From assembly GCA_965366365.1 (NCBI GenBank), contig CBDUEV010000009.1:1-64000 (forward strand): DNA of 64,000 nt, in the 5' to 3' direction. This document shows positions 1-7,335 of the stretch, piece by piece (the first letter of the stretch is position 1; each line of letters begins with the position of its first letter). The notes under the pieces were generated by a model, which saw nothing but the letters and a program-made list of their open reading frames with translations, searched no databases and was not told where the DNA came from. The position numbers and the translations under genes were made by a program. Source of the stretch: CBDUEV01 sp965366365 (lineage in GTDB: Bacteria > Actinomycetota > Acidimicrobiia > Spongiisociales > JAENVV01).

Positions 1-65
1 CTCCCTCACTTGTGGGGGAGGTGGGCGGGCGGCGCAGCCCACCGCACGGAGGGGGCCGCCACGCC
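1..65. repeat. 65-bp direct repeat, copy 1
   Basis: This segment matches positions 164-228 over its whole length with about three mismatches. Each copy opens with a CTCCC...GGGAG dyad (stem 5, loop 10), followed by a very GC-rich tail. The 98 bases between the copies hold another imperfect dyad near 107-130. I see no further copy in the window. The layout resembles REP/BIME-type intergenic repeats. The left edge is cut by the window, so the array may extend outward. Confidence 0.75.
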
Positions 66-163
66 GCGGAGGGCTCTACCCCCTCTCACTCGCCGTTGGG
101 TTCTCTTCCCGCGTGTCGGGGAGAGAAGGGGGCACGCCCGCGGCCGGGCGGGCTGGTCCTTGC

Positions 164-228
164 CTCCCTCACTTGTGGGGGAGGTGGGCGGGCGGCGCAG
201 CCGACCGCACGGAGGGGGCGGCCACGCT
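164..228. repeat. 65-bp direct repeat, copy 2
   Basis: Second copy of the repeat at 1-65, offset by 163 bases. It ends about 40 bases before the -10 box of the nuclease gene at 283, so it lies in or beside that gene's promoter region. Confidence 0.75.
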
Positions 229-269
229 GCGAAAACGGCCAGAACTACATTTGTGTCACTCGAGCGTCG

Positions 270-275
270 TATAGT
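270..275 (+). promoter_or_regulatory. -10 box for the nuclease gene at 283
   Basis: TATAGT ends seven bases before ATG 283. It argues for the short form of the nuclease rather than the longer frame that stays open through the repeats. Confidence 0.6.
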
Positions 276-282
276 GCAAGCC

Positions 283-1098
283 ATGGGACTCGAACGCCTC
301 TCTCCGAGCCGGGCCAGCGATTTCAAGGTCTGTCCTCAGTTGTACAAATTTCGATCGATCGAAAAGATCCCGGAGCCGACCACGGTCCACCAGGCGCGCG
401 GGACCACGGCTCACCTGGCACTCCAGAACCTCTATGACCTGCCCACCGACGAACGGACTCCGGACGCCCTCTACGACCTGTTCCGCCAAGCCTGGTCTGA
501 GCTCCGTACCGATGAGGAGTACACCGATCTCTTCGAAACCGTCGAGGAGGAGCGCTCCTGGGGCATGGCGTCGATGGACCTCCTACGGAACTACTTCGCC
601 ATCGAGCAACCATCCGAGGTACACCCACTCGACCGAGAGCTCGACATGCTCGAAGACCTCGAGGGAGTGGTCATCCGCGGAATCCTCGACCGCATCGACG
701 AAACCCCGGCCGGGGACCTGATCATCACCGACTACAAGACGGGCAAGGCGCCGCCGGAGCGATACTCCCTGCCGGCTTTTTTCGCTTTGAAGATCTACGC
801 CTTGCTGATCCGGAAGCGCCTGGGGCGCGCGCCCATCGAGCTTCGTCTCCTCTACCTGAACGGGCCCACCCTGTATCGCCTCCCGGTGACGGAACGACAG
901 TTGGATGCGATGGACCGCCAGATCAGGGCCTTGTGGAATCGCATCAACGATGCGATCGACCGCGATCATTTCCCGGCCAAGAAGAACAACCTGTGCGGAT
1001 GGTGCTCCTATCAGGACATCTGTCCCGCCTGGGCGGAGGACGCATCTCTCGATGGCGCGACAGCCCCGCGGGAGTCCGCCACCGCCACGGCCTCCTGA
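283..1098 (+). CDS. RecB-type PD-(D/E)XK nuclease with four-cysteine cluster
   Basis: Predicted single-domain DNA nuclease of 271 residues. The core runs from RGILDRID to ITDYKTGKA, giving Asp150 and Lys152 of the D-x-K motif. Cys17 plus C238-x2-C241-x5-C247 form the four-cysteine pattern that holds a 4Fe-4S cluster in AddB, Dna2 and Cas4 nucleases. The same C-x2-C-x5-C spacing recurs in the nuclease domains of the helicases at 4330 and 7332, so a role in DNA-end processing is likely. The frame is open upstream, but ATG 283 has a -10 box at the leaderless distance and is the natural start. Cas4 is the main alternative name; no CRISPR array or other cas gene is present. Confidence 0.85.
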   Translation: MGLERLSPSRASDFKVCPQLYKFRSIEKIPEPTTVHQARGTTAHLALQNLYDLPTDERTPDALYDLFRQAWSELRTDEEYTDLFETVEEERSWGMASMDLLRNYFAIEQPSEVHPLDRELDMLEDLEGVVIRGILDRIDETPAGDLIITDYKTGKAPPERYSLPAFFALKIYALLIRKRLGRAPIELRLLYLNGPTLYRLPVTERQLDAMDRQIRALWNRINDAIDRDHFPAKKNNLCGWCSYQDICPAWAEDASLDGATAPRESATATAS

Positions 1099-1142
1099 AC
1101 GAATCCGGTCTCATTAGTATCTCGACACCCACCGGGAAACAC

Positions 1143-1550
1143 GTGCCTTCGACTGACCTTTACCTCTTCTACACCCGAGACACCGAGTTCGCCCGCTTCG
1201 TCGACCTGCTCGAGCAACACCACATCGACACGGTGGTCGATGGAGGAGTCGACGGGACCGGCGACTTCTCACCGGCCACGCTCGACTTCCTGTGCGCGGC
1301 CAACGGTTTTGGATATCTTCCGCGCGGCGATCGCCTCAACCCCACCCACGCGGGACGTGAGGCGTTCGCATCGTCGGCGGGCTTCATCGCCAAGCTGGCG
1401 GACTCTGGGCGGGTCGTGGTCATCAACCCACACTCCGCCCTGCCGGACGTGCTCGAGTCGCTGGACCTGAGACTGGTGGAGATGAGGCGGGACGGCAGTG
1501 TTGCTCCCTACCAGGGGCACCTCGACCTGGGTGACTCGAATCTGTCATAG
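1143..1550 (+). CDS. DUF488-like protein, degenerate
   Basis: Small protein of 135 residues starting at GTG 1143. The order of elements resembles DUF488 proteins: an N-terminal strand followed by EFARFVDLLEQHHIDTVVDGG, then a central FSPATLDFLCAANGFGYLP segment, then a helix and the strand GRVVVINPHS. In DUF488 the last strand normally carries Cys/His residues (C-x-E...CHR), which are absent here, so any catalytic function of the family may be lost. The start is uncertain because no clear Shine-Dalgarno or -10 box sits at the usual distance. The gene follows the nuclease by 44 bases and may be co-transcribed. The family match is my inference from pattern only. Confidence 0.55.
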   Translation: MPSTDLYLFYTRDTEFARFVDLLEQHHIDTVVDGGVDGTGDFSPATLDFLCAANGFGYLPRGDRLNPTHAGREAFASSAGFIAKLADSGRVVVINPHSALPDVLESLDLRLVEMRRDGSVAPYQGHLDLGDSNLS

Positions 1551-1558
1551 GTCGGCCG

Positions 1559-1564
1559 TAGGGT
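1559..1564 (+). promoter_or_regulatory. -10 box for the small zinc-ribbon gene at 1571
   Basis: TAGGGT, six bases before ATG 1571; overlaps the region just after the stop of the preceding gene. Confidence 0.55.
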
Positions 1565-1570
1565 GAAACC

Positions 1571-1762
1571 ATGACCAACCAGGCAACGAACATCTCATCA
1601 ATCACCGACCCTCTCGGCATCTCCTGCGTGCCCGAATTCGACTCGCAACCCGAATCGTGCCCTGCATGTGGCAACACGATCGACGCTTTCCACATCGAGC
1701 TCTCCCGCGCGGACACCTCACTTTGTTCGTGTCCCCACTGTGGCGTGATGGTCGCCGCCTGA
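1571..1762 (+). CDS. small zinc-ribbon-like protein
   Basis: A 63-residue protein with six cysteines. Two knuckle-like pairs, CPACG (Cys30, Cys33) and CSCPHCG (Cys52, Cys54, Cys57), are about 20 residues apart, the usual spacing of a structural zinc ribbon. There is no signal peptide or membrane segment. The leaderless -10 box six bases before the ATG makes expression believable despite the size. I do not recognise a named family. It lies between the DUF488-like gene and the BI-1 family gene on the same strand. Confidence 0.6.
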   Translation: MTNQATNISSITDPLGISCVPEFDSQPESCPACGNTIDAFHIELSRADTSLCSCPHCGVMVAA

Positions 1763-1797
1763 TTCAGACGCGGGAACCCGTTTCGCCCCATACCGAG

Positions 1798-1803
1798 TAC
1801 TAT
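1798..1803 (+). promoter_or_regulatory. -10 box upstream of the BI-1 family gene
   Basis: TACTAT lies about 31 bases before ATG 1835. Unlike the leaderless genes nearby, this one has a short leader with a GGAGA Shine-Dalgarno. Confidence 0.4.
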
Positions 1804-1834
1804 TTCCGGCTACACGACACGGAGATCTCTCAAC

Positions 1835-2551
1835 ATGAGCAATACCCCACCTGAACTCCCCTGGGAATTGCGCGGGCCCCGGCCGGTCGCCCAAGCGACG
1901 CCGACAGTCCGAACCGAATTCATCACCAAGACGTACCTGCACCTTCTCGGGGCGATCCTCGCCTTCGTGGCGCTCGAAGCTCTCTTGTTCACCAGCGGCC
2001 TGGCCACGTCTATCACGGAATTCGTGGCCGGCACCAGCTGGCTGTTGGTGCTCGGGGCGTTCATGATCGTCGCCACCATTGCCTCGAGCTTCGCCTTCAA
2101 GGCCACCACCCGACCTGTCCAGTACGCCGCGCTCGGCGCCTATGTGGCCGCCCAAGCGCTCATCTTCGTGCCAATGCTGTGGCTGGCCAACGCCTCGGCG
2201 CCCGGGGTGATCAGCTCGGCTGCCGCCGTCACGCTGATCGGATTCGCAGGGCTCACCGCGGTGGTCTTCATCACTCGCAAGGACTTCTCCTTCATGAGGG
2301 GGGCCATCATGTGGATCGGCTTTGCCGCTTTGGGACTCATCGTCGGTTCGGTGTTGTTCAACTTCCAGTTGGGAACCTGGTTCTCCGTGGCCATGGTCGT
2401 GTTCGCCGGCGGCACGATCCTCTACAACACCTCCAAGGTGATGAATGACTTTCCAGAGGATCGCTATGTGGCTGCCTCTCTCCAGCTGTTCGCCAGCGTC
2501 GCCTTGATGTTCTGGTACGTCCTGCGCCTCTTCATGGGAAGCCGGCGCTAG
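1835..2551 (+). CDS. Bax inhibitor-1/YccA family membrane protein
   Basis: Integral membrane protein of 238 residues with about seven hydrophobic segments between residues 35 and 235 and a short Pro-rich cytoplasmic N-terminus. The pattern of helices, with ITRKDFSFMRG between two of them and a final YVAASLQLFASVALMFWYVLRLF, is that of the BI-1/YccA (TMBIM) family. The family includes calcium-leak channels (BsYetJ) and the FtsH modulator YccA. The substrate here cannot be read from the sequence. The gene has its own short leader and Shine-Dalgarno. Confidence 0.85.
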   Translation: MSNTPPELPWELRGPRPVAQATPTVRTEFITKTYLHLLGAILAFVALEALLFTSGLATSITEFVAGTSWLLVLGAFMIVATIASSFAFKATTRPVQYAALGAYVAAQALIFVPMLWLANASAPGVISSAAAVTLIGFAGLTAVVFITRKDFSFMRGAIMWIGFAALGLIVGSVLFNFQLGTWFSVAMVVFAGGTILYNTSKVMNDFPEDRYVAASLQLFASVALMFWYVLRLFMGSRR

Positions 2552-2638
2552 GCCGCGCCGCGCTCCTGCTGGGCCGTCAGTTCCCCGGATGTTCCGCTTG
2601 GCGCAACCCCTCCGCAAGCTGGTGTAGCGAATCTCCGT

Positions 2639-2659
2639 GGGTCCAACAAAGGAGGACCC
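2639..2659 (+). promoter_or_regulatory. hairpin enclosing the Shine-Dalgarno of the spondin gene
   Basis: GGGTCC (2639-2644) can pair with GGACCC (2654-2659), which ends directly before ATG 2660. The loop and 3' arm contain the AAAGGAGG ribosome-binding sequence, so the fold would mask it. Confidence 0.4.
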
Positions 2660-3373
2660 ATGCGAATACGAGTGTTGTTTGCGCTCGTCACTGCCTTGAC
2701 CGTGATGGCAGCCGCTCTGCCGGCGACGGCTTCAGAAAGCGATCTCATCACCTACGAGGTGACCATCACCAATCTGGCAGCTACCCAGCCCATCTCGCCG
2801 CCGGTCCTGGCCACCCACAGCAACGACGTCCGGTTCTGGCGAACGGGCCACGCCGCCTCCGAAGGGATCGTGGCGATCGCGGAGAACGGTGATCCGAGCG
2901 TCGCCGAGGCAGCCTTGGCGGGCGTGGCGGGCGTCACCGATGTCGTGAACGTCGGGCAGCCCATCACCACGGCTGGATCGGTCTTTGGCGACTTCACCGA
3001 TACGGTGACGGTCACCATCACCGCCCACCGCGGAGACCGCCTCTCACTGGCCGGCATGCTGATCTGCACGAACGACGGCTTCGTCGGTTTGGACTCGCTG
3101 CCCCTCCCGAACAGGGGGACTCGCACCGCCTTCGCCAGGGCCTACGACGCCGGTTCCGAGATCAATACCGAGCGAAGCGAAGACATCGTCGACGCTTGCT
3201 CGCTGCTCGGGCCGGTGGTTCTCGAAGGGGACGACAACGGCAACGAGAACGACGCCGTGGACGCTTCCGGGGTCATCACCCGCCATCGTGGGATCGTCGG
3301 GGAATCCGACCTTCTCGAGGCTCACAACTGGCCACGACGACCGGTCACGGTGGAGATCACGCCGATCGGGTGA
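2660..3373 (+). CDS. secreted spondin-domain protein
   Basis: A 237-residue exported protein. Residues 1-25 form a Sec signal peptide (MRIR, a hydrophobic core, cleavage near ATAS-E). The mature part begins YEVTITNLAATQPISPPVLATH, the opening of the spondin_N domain. It continues with regions shared by that family: VFGDFTDTVTVTITA, RLSLAGMLICTNDGFVGLDSL and a late YDAGSEINTE. In animals this fold mediates extracellular matrix or calcium-dependent adhesion. In bacteria such proteins are extracytoplasmic and of unknown role. A strong AAAGGAGG Shine-Dalgarno fixes the start. The C-terminal acidic stretch EGDDNGNENDAVD could bind calcium (inference). Confidence 0.85.
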   Translation: MRIRVLFALVTALTVMAAALPATASESDLITYEVTITNLAATQPISPPVLATHSNDVRFWRTGHAASEGIVAIAENGDPSVAEAALAGVAGVTDVVNVGQPITTAGSVFGDFTDTVTVTITAHRGDRLSLAGMLICTNDGFVGLDSLPLPNRGTRTAFARAYDAGSEINTERSEDIVDACSLLGPVVLEGDDNGNENDAVDASGVITRHRGIVGESDLLEAHNWPRRPVTVEITPIG

Positions 3374-3379
3374 ATGAGC

Positions 3380-3419
3380 AGATGGGTCGCGGCACGATCA
3401 GACCTGCCGCGACCCATCT
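3380..3419. terminator. bidirectional terminator hairpin
   Basis: Perfect 15-bp stem (arms 3380-3394 and 3405-3419) with a 10-base loop, between two convergent genes. The right arm overlaps the last codons of the membrane protein gene that ends at 3398. There is no T-tract. Confidence 0.7.
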
Positions 3420-3979
3420 CGCCTGACTTGCCACATGGCGATCAGGGCGACAGCCACCACGGCTCCGGCCAAATTCGCCACGAGGTCGAGCATGTTGTCG
3501 GCGTAATCGCCGATGTTGGCGTTCTCGATGATGATCGAGCCTGTGTATTCGACGATCTCGACGAGTGCCCCGGCTCCGGCCGCCACCAACACCGCCATGG
3601 CGGCCACCGCCAGGTGCGAAACGCTGCCCCGCAACCGTGGCGCCAGCACCTCGTGGGCAGCCCAGGCGGCGATCCCGGTAGCGACGAAATGGTAAGGCTT
3701 GTCATAGCGCAGGTCGCCCACCAGCCGAAAGACGTACAGCGGTTGCCCGTCAACCAGCAGGATGCCGCCGGCCAGGTTCCCGATCGCTGCCACGACCAGA
3801 CCCCACAGCACCGAGCGGGGTAGCTGCACCGCCTGGTGGATCAAACCCACCAGTCCGGCCAGGACCACCGTGATCACGACATAGATCCACGTGAAGGGGC
3901 TGTCCACAGCCTCGCCATAGACCGCTGCGAGGGTGAGCGCTCCGAGGAGCACCGTCCAGACAGGCTTCGGCGCGCTCAT
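3398..3979 (-). CDS. DUF2238/VanZ-like integral membrane protein
   Basis: A 193-residue membrane protein with about six hydrophobic helices. The C-terminal helix pair contains ALVEIVEYTGS, then GDYADNMLDLVANLAGA, a Glu/Asp-bearing motif between helices like the one in DUF2238 (YjdF) and VanZ-like proteins. No enzymatic role is known for that group. The ATG at 3979 is preceded by GGGGAGGAT. A longer frame exists upstream but gives a polar, unlikely N-terminus. The gene converges on the spondin gene and shares its terminator hairpin. Confidence 0.65.
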   Translation of the reverse strand: MSAPKPVWTVLLGALTLAAVYGEAVDSPFTWIYVVITVVLAGLVGLIHQAVQLPRSVLWGLVVAAIGNLAGGILLVDGQPLYVFRLVGDLRYDKPYHFVATGIAAWAAHEVLAPRLRGSVSHLAVAAMAVLVAAGAGALVEIVEYTGSIIIENANIGDYADNMLDLVANLAGAVVAVALIAMWQVRRDGSRQV

Positions 3980-4104
3980 GATCCTCCCCGCCCCCGAGGG
4001 GTGACCTCGATCTCGAAGCGCCCGACCGGGGTGAGGCCTGCAAGGGTGCATTGGTGAATCCTCACCCGGCGAGGGTACCTTCGGTTTTTGTCACAGGTAC
4101 GACG

Positions 4105-4110
4105 TACGGT
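4105..4110 (+). promoter_or_regulatory. -10 box for the 49-residue gene at 4117
   Basis: TACGGT, six bases before ATG 4117; the main reason to believe that this short frame is expressed. Confidence 0.55.
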
Positions 4111-4116
4111 GATGAC

Positions 4117-4266
4117 ATGAAGAACTCGACCGTTACCCCAAGCGACATATTCGAGAACCCCGAGGCGTGGTTCGCCGGCTTCGGGATCAGCGTCACCGAC
4201 GTGTCCTCCCGACGAGCCTGTCGTATCTGTGCCGGCGACGATCTCCACGACCGCATCGCCGCCTGA
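4117..4266 (+). CDS. 49-residue hypothetical protein with C-terminal CxxC
   Basis: Short protein MKNSTVTPSDIFENPEAW..., ending in a Cys pair (ACRICAG) followed by DDLHDRIAA. It is too short for a confident fold assignment. It lies divergent from the DUF2238-like gene and 60 bases before the AdnA-like gene. No Shine-Dalgarno is present. I do not recognise a family; it could be a small metal-binding or redox peptide or a regulatory leader peptide. Support rests on the leaderless -10 box and the clean intergenic placement. Confidence 0.45.
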   Translation: MKNSTVTPSDIFENPEAWFAGFGISVTDVSSRRACRICAGDDLHDRIAA

Positions 4267-4312
4267 TCGAGCGTTGAGAACCTCAGGCGGTTTGAGCCTC
4301 ATCGTGGTGCTC

Positions 4313-4318
4313 TACCCT
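4313..4318 (+). promoter_or_regulatory. -10 box for the AdnA-like gene
   Basis: TACCCT, eleven bases before ATG 4330, which would give a leader of only about five bases. Confidence 0.45.
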
Positions 4319-4329
4319 CGGAGCCGACG

Positions 4330-7300
4330 ATGACGATCGAACCACAGGATCAGCGTGTCGACCCGGACGACTGGGACCTCGTCGTGCGCGACACCGACGG
4401 ACCGCAACTCGTGGTGGCCGGCCCGGGCACGGGAAAGACCCAGTTCCTCGTCGAACGCGCCCGCCATCTCATCGCCGATCGCCAGGTCCCGGCGGCGGGG
4501 ATCCTGGTGCTCACCTTCTCGCGACGGGCCGCCGGGGACCTCCGGTCGCGCATCGAGAACGCCACGCAGGGAACCTCGACCGGTGTGGCTGCCTCGACGT
4601 TCCACTCCTTCGCCTACCGGCTCCTCGAAACCTACGCCTCGGACGTACTCGGCTGGGAGGTCATGCCGTCGCTTCTCACCGGACCCGAACAGGTCGCGCT
4701 GGTGGCAGAACTGCTGACGTCGGAGCCGGAAGAGCACTGGCCGGTGGGGTTTCGCGGGATGCTCACCACCCATACCTTCGCCGATGAGGTCACCGACTTC
4801 ATTCTCCGGAGCCAGGAGTCGTTGCTCGACGACGAGGCGCTCGCCGATCGGGTGGCCGCCCGCGCCGACTGGAGGGGCCTGTCGGATTTTCGTCGCCGCT
4901 ACCTCGACGAACTGAAAGCCCGCCACCGAATCGACTACGGGACACTCCAGGCCCAGGCCGTGCGCGTCCTGGCCGACGACGATGTGCAGGCACGAATCGC
5001 AGAGCAATATCGCTACGTGTTGGTGGACGAGTACCAGGACACCACCGCCGCACAGGCGAGGTTTCTGGAGCTGCTCACCTCGCGCCATCGGAACATCACG
5101 GCGGCCGCCGATCCCTACCAGTCGGTCTACAGCTTCCGTGGCGCCGAGTTGACCAACGTGGCCGACTTCCCCAGCCAGTTCTCCGACGCCAGGGGGAATC
5201 CGGCTCGGCGCCTCGTGCTCAGTACCTCGTTCCGCGTGCCCGAGACCATTCTTCGAGCGGCCGAACGGATCACCTCGGGTGGTGACCTGCCGGGCGCCGC
5301 AGGACCGGTTCTGCCCGCACCTCACGAAGGCGTCGTTGAGGCCTTCGTGTTCAACCAACAGTCCGAGGAAGCGGAGTGGATCGCCACCGAAGCTCAGCGG
5401 CTTCACCTGTCCTCGGGAGTCGCGTACCGCGAGATCGCCGTCCTCATGCGGTCGAAGCGGCGTTTCCTCCCCGAGCTGTCACGGGCCCTGGAACGGCGTC
5501 GTATCCCCCATGACTCTCCCGACACCCGGCTCGTCGATCACCCGGCCGTCCGCCTGGTCTTCGACTGTGCGTTCGCCGCCGCTTTCGATGGCGTGGCCCC
5601 CGGCACAGGAACCGGAGTCGACACCGACCGCGCCGTCCGCCGGATGCTCCTCGGTGCAGCATTCGGCGTGCCCCTGGGACTCGAACGTGAGTTGCTGCGC
5701 GAGCGTCGGCGCACCGACCGGCCCTGGTCGGAGCTGCTCGCCGAGTCGATTCCCGAGACTCGGGCCCTCGCCGGCCTGCTGGCCGACCCGAACTGGGCCT
5801 GCGAGATCCCGGCAGTAGACGGCTTCTGGCATCTGTGGACCACCCTCCCGGAATTCGCGGTGATGGTCGCCAATCCGGCTCTTGGCGACTTCCGGCAGGC
5901 GTGGACCTCTCTCGCACAGGCGCTGACCAGACAGAAGGAACGCGACCCCGGTGTGACTCTCGTGGAGTATCTCAGGCTGGCCGACCTGGACGATTTCGAG
6001 GCAACCCCGCTTCTCTCGTATCGGGACTCCGACGAGGACCGGCTCACCCTCACGACGCTCCACCAGGCCAAAGGCCTTCAATTCGAGGTCGTCTTCCTGG
6101 CCGACGCCGTGGAGGGCGTGTTTCCCGACCTGCGCCGCAGCCGATCGCTTCTCCAACCCAGGTTGCTCTCTGCGCAACAATCCGACCGGCCCACCGAGGC
6201 GGCTCAGTTTCGACTTCAGGAGGAGATGCGCCTCGCCTACACCGCCATGACGAGGGCGTCCTCACGGGTGGTGTGGACCGCCACCAAAGCCGGTATCGAC
6301 GAAATCGAGCGGAGGCCGAGCCGGTTTCTCCACGCCGTGGTCCCAACCGAGCGGATTTCGGGTCCTCCCGTCGACCTCGATCGCACTCCCCTCACCTACC
6401 TGGAGGCCGAGGCCTACCTCCGGCGGATCCTCACCGACCCCATGGCCGGTCAGGCGGCACGTCTGGCCGCTGTCAAGGTGCTGGCCGACCGGCCGAATCC
6501 GGGACTCAGACCCGCCTCTGAGTTTGCCGGGCTGCGCCTCAGGGGACGCGACGATGGCCTCATCGACGACGACCTCGCCCTGTCGCCGAGCCAAGCGACC
6601 TCCTACCACGAGTGTCCACGCCGCTACGCCTTCGAACGCCGGCTCGGGATCGGGCAGTCCTTCGGCCACTACGCCACGTTCGGCACTCTCATCCACGACG
6701 TCCTCGAGTATGCCGAGAAACGAGCCTTGAGCGAAGGGCGGGATCGCAGCACGCTCGACGATGCCCTGAGCCACCTCGACACGCTGTGGCCGGAGTTCGA
6801 GTTCGACGGAGGCGCGCGACGACAGGCGTGGAGGCGACGGGCAGAGACGCTGCTGGGCGACCTCTACGCGTCATGGATCCGGCCGGAGGCGCACGCCGTC
6901 TTCCTCGAACGGGACCTCGAGCTGGAGATCGACGGAATCCGATGGCGCGGCCGAGCCGACCGGATCGAAAGCCAGGCTGAAGGCAAGCTGCGGGTCGTCG
7001 ACTACAAGACGTCGAAGACGGCTCCCCCGGCGGCCGATGCGGCCAGGTCGATCCAGCTGGCGTTCTACTTGGCAGCCGCCCAAGCCGATCCAGAGGTTGC
7101 CGAGAAGGGGGACCCCACCGAGGCGGAATTCTGGTATCCCCTGGCCAGCCGCAAGACGAAATGGATCGCCTTCGAACCGGCCCACCTCGAGGAGACGCTG
7201 GCCACGATGCGGGACATCGCCACGGGTATCAAACAGGAGGACTGGACACCACGGTTCGGCCACCACTGCAAGAGATGCGCAGTGCGCCTCGTGTGCCCGC

Positions 7301-7335
7301 TGTGGCCGGAGGGGCAGGAGGCATTCACCCGATGA
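4330..7335 (+). CDS. AdnA-like UvrD-type helicase with C-terminal 4-Cys nuclease
   Basis: A 1001-residue motor-nuclease for double-strand-break resection. An SF1A helicase domain carries Walker A GPGTGKT (31-37), LTFSRRAA (Ia), VDEYQD ending at Asp237 (II), DPYQSVYSFRGAEL (III), STSFRVPETI (IV), LTTLHQAKGLQFE (V) and AYTAMTRA (VI). All motifs look intact. The C-terminal third is a RecB-type nuclease with Asp891 and Lys893 (VVDYKTS). Cys762 plus C980-x2-C983-x5-C989 suggest a 4Fe-4S cluster. Size, order and the GPGTGKT/LTFSRR signature fit the AdnA subunit of mycobacterial AdnAB, and the adjacent gene overlaps it by four bases as adnB does adnA. The heterodimer would unwind and trim DNA ends. 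Confidence 0.85.
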   Translation: MTIEPQDQRVDPDDWDLVVRDTDGPQLVVAGPGTGKTQFLVERARHLIADRQVPAAGILVLTFSRRAAGDLRSRIENATQGTSTGVAASTFHSFAYRLLETYASDVLGWEVMPSLLTGPEQVALVAELLTSEPEEHWPVGFRGMLTTHTFADEVTDFILRSQESLLDDEALADRVAARADWRGLSDFRRRYLDELKARHRIDYGTLQAQAVRVLADDDVQARIAEQYRYVLVDEYQDTTAAQARFLELLTSRHRNITAAADPYQSVYSFRGAELTNVADFPSQFSDARGNPARRLVLSTSFRVPETILRAAERITSGGDLPGAAGPVLPAPHEGVVEAFVFNQQSEEAEWIATEAQRLHLSSGVAYREIAVLMRSKRRFLPELSRALERRRIPHDSPDTRLVDHPAVRLVFDCAFAAAFDGVAPGTGTGVDTDRAVRRMLLGAAFGVPLGLERELLRERRRTDRPWSELLAESIPETRALAGLLADPNWACEIPAVDGFWHLWTTLPEFAVMVANPALGDFRQAWTSLAQALTRQKERDPGVTLVEYLRLADLDDFEATPLLSYRDSDEDRLTLTTLHQAKGLQFEVVFLADAVEGVFPDLRRSRSLLQPRLLSAQQSDRPTEAAQFRLQEEMRLAYTAMTRASSRVVWTATKAGIDEIERRPSRFLHAVVPTERISGPPVDLDRTPLTYLEAEAYLRRILTDPMAGQAARLAAVKVLADRPNPGLRPASEFAGLRLRGRDDGLIDDDLALSPSQATSYHECPRRYAFERRLGIGQSFGHYATFGTLIHDVLEYAEKRALSEGRDRSTLDDALSHLDTLWPEFEFDGGARRQAWRRRAETLLGDLYASWIRPEAHAVFLERDLELEIDGIRWRGRADRIESQAEGKLRVVDYKTSKTAPPAADAARSIQLAFYLAAAQADPEVAEKGDPTEAEFWYPLASRKTKWIAFEPAHLEETLATMRDIATGIKQEDWTPRFGHHCKRCAVRLVCPLWPEGQEAFTR

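Noticed and set aside
10..282. N-terminal extension of the nuclease through the repeats
   Set aside because: The extension is the translation of a GC-rich repeat. The -10 box at 270 lies inside it and ATG 283 gives the family-like start.
283..1098. Cas4 identity for the 4-Cys nuclease
   Set aside because: No CRISPR array or cas genes in 64 kb; the same cysteine spacing is in the AdnAB-like neighbours, so a RecB-like repair role is the better explanation.
1763..1834. UGA of the small zinc-ribbon gene as a second selenocysteine codon
   Set aside because: The sequence after the TGA at 1760-1762 has no conserved-looking tail, and I see no hairpin with a G-U loop at the needed distance.
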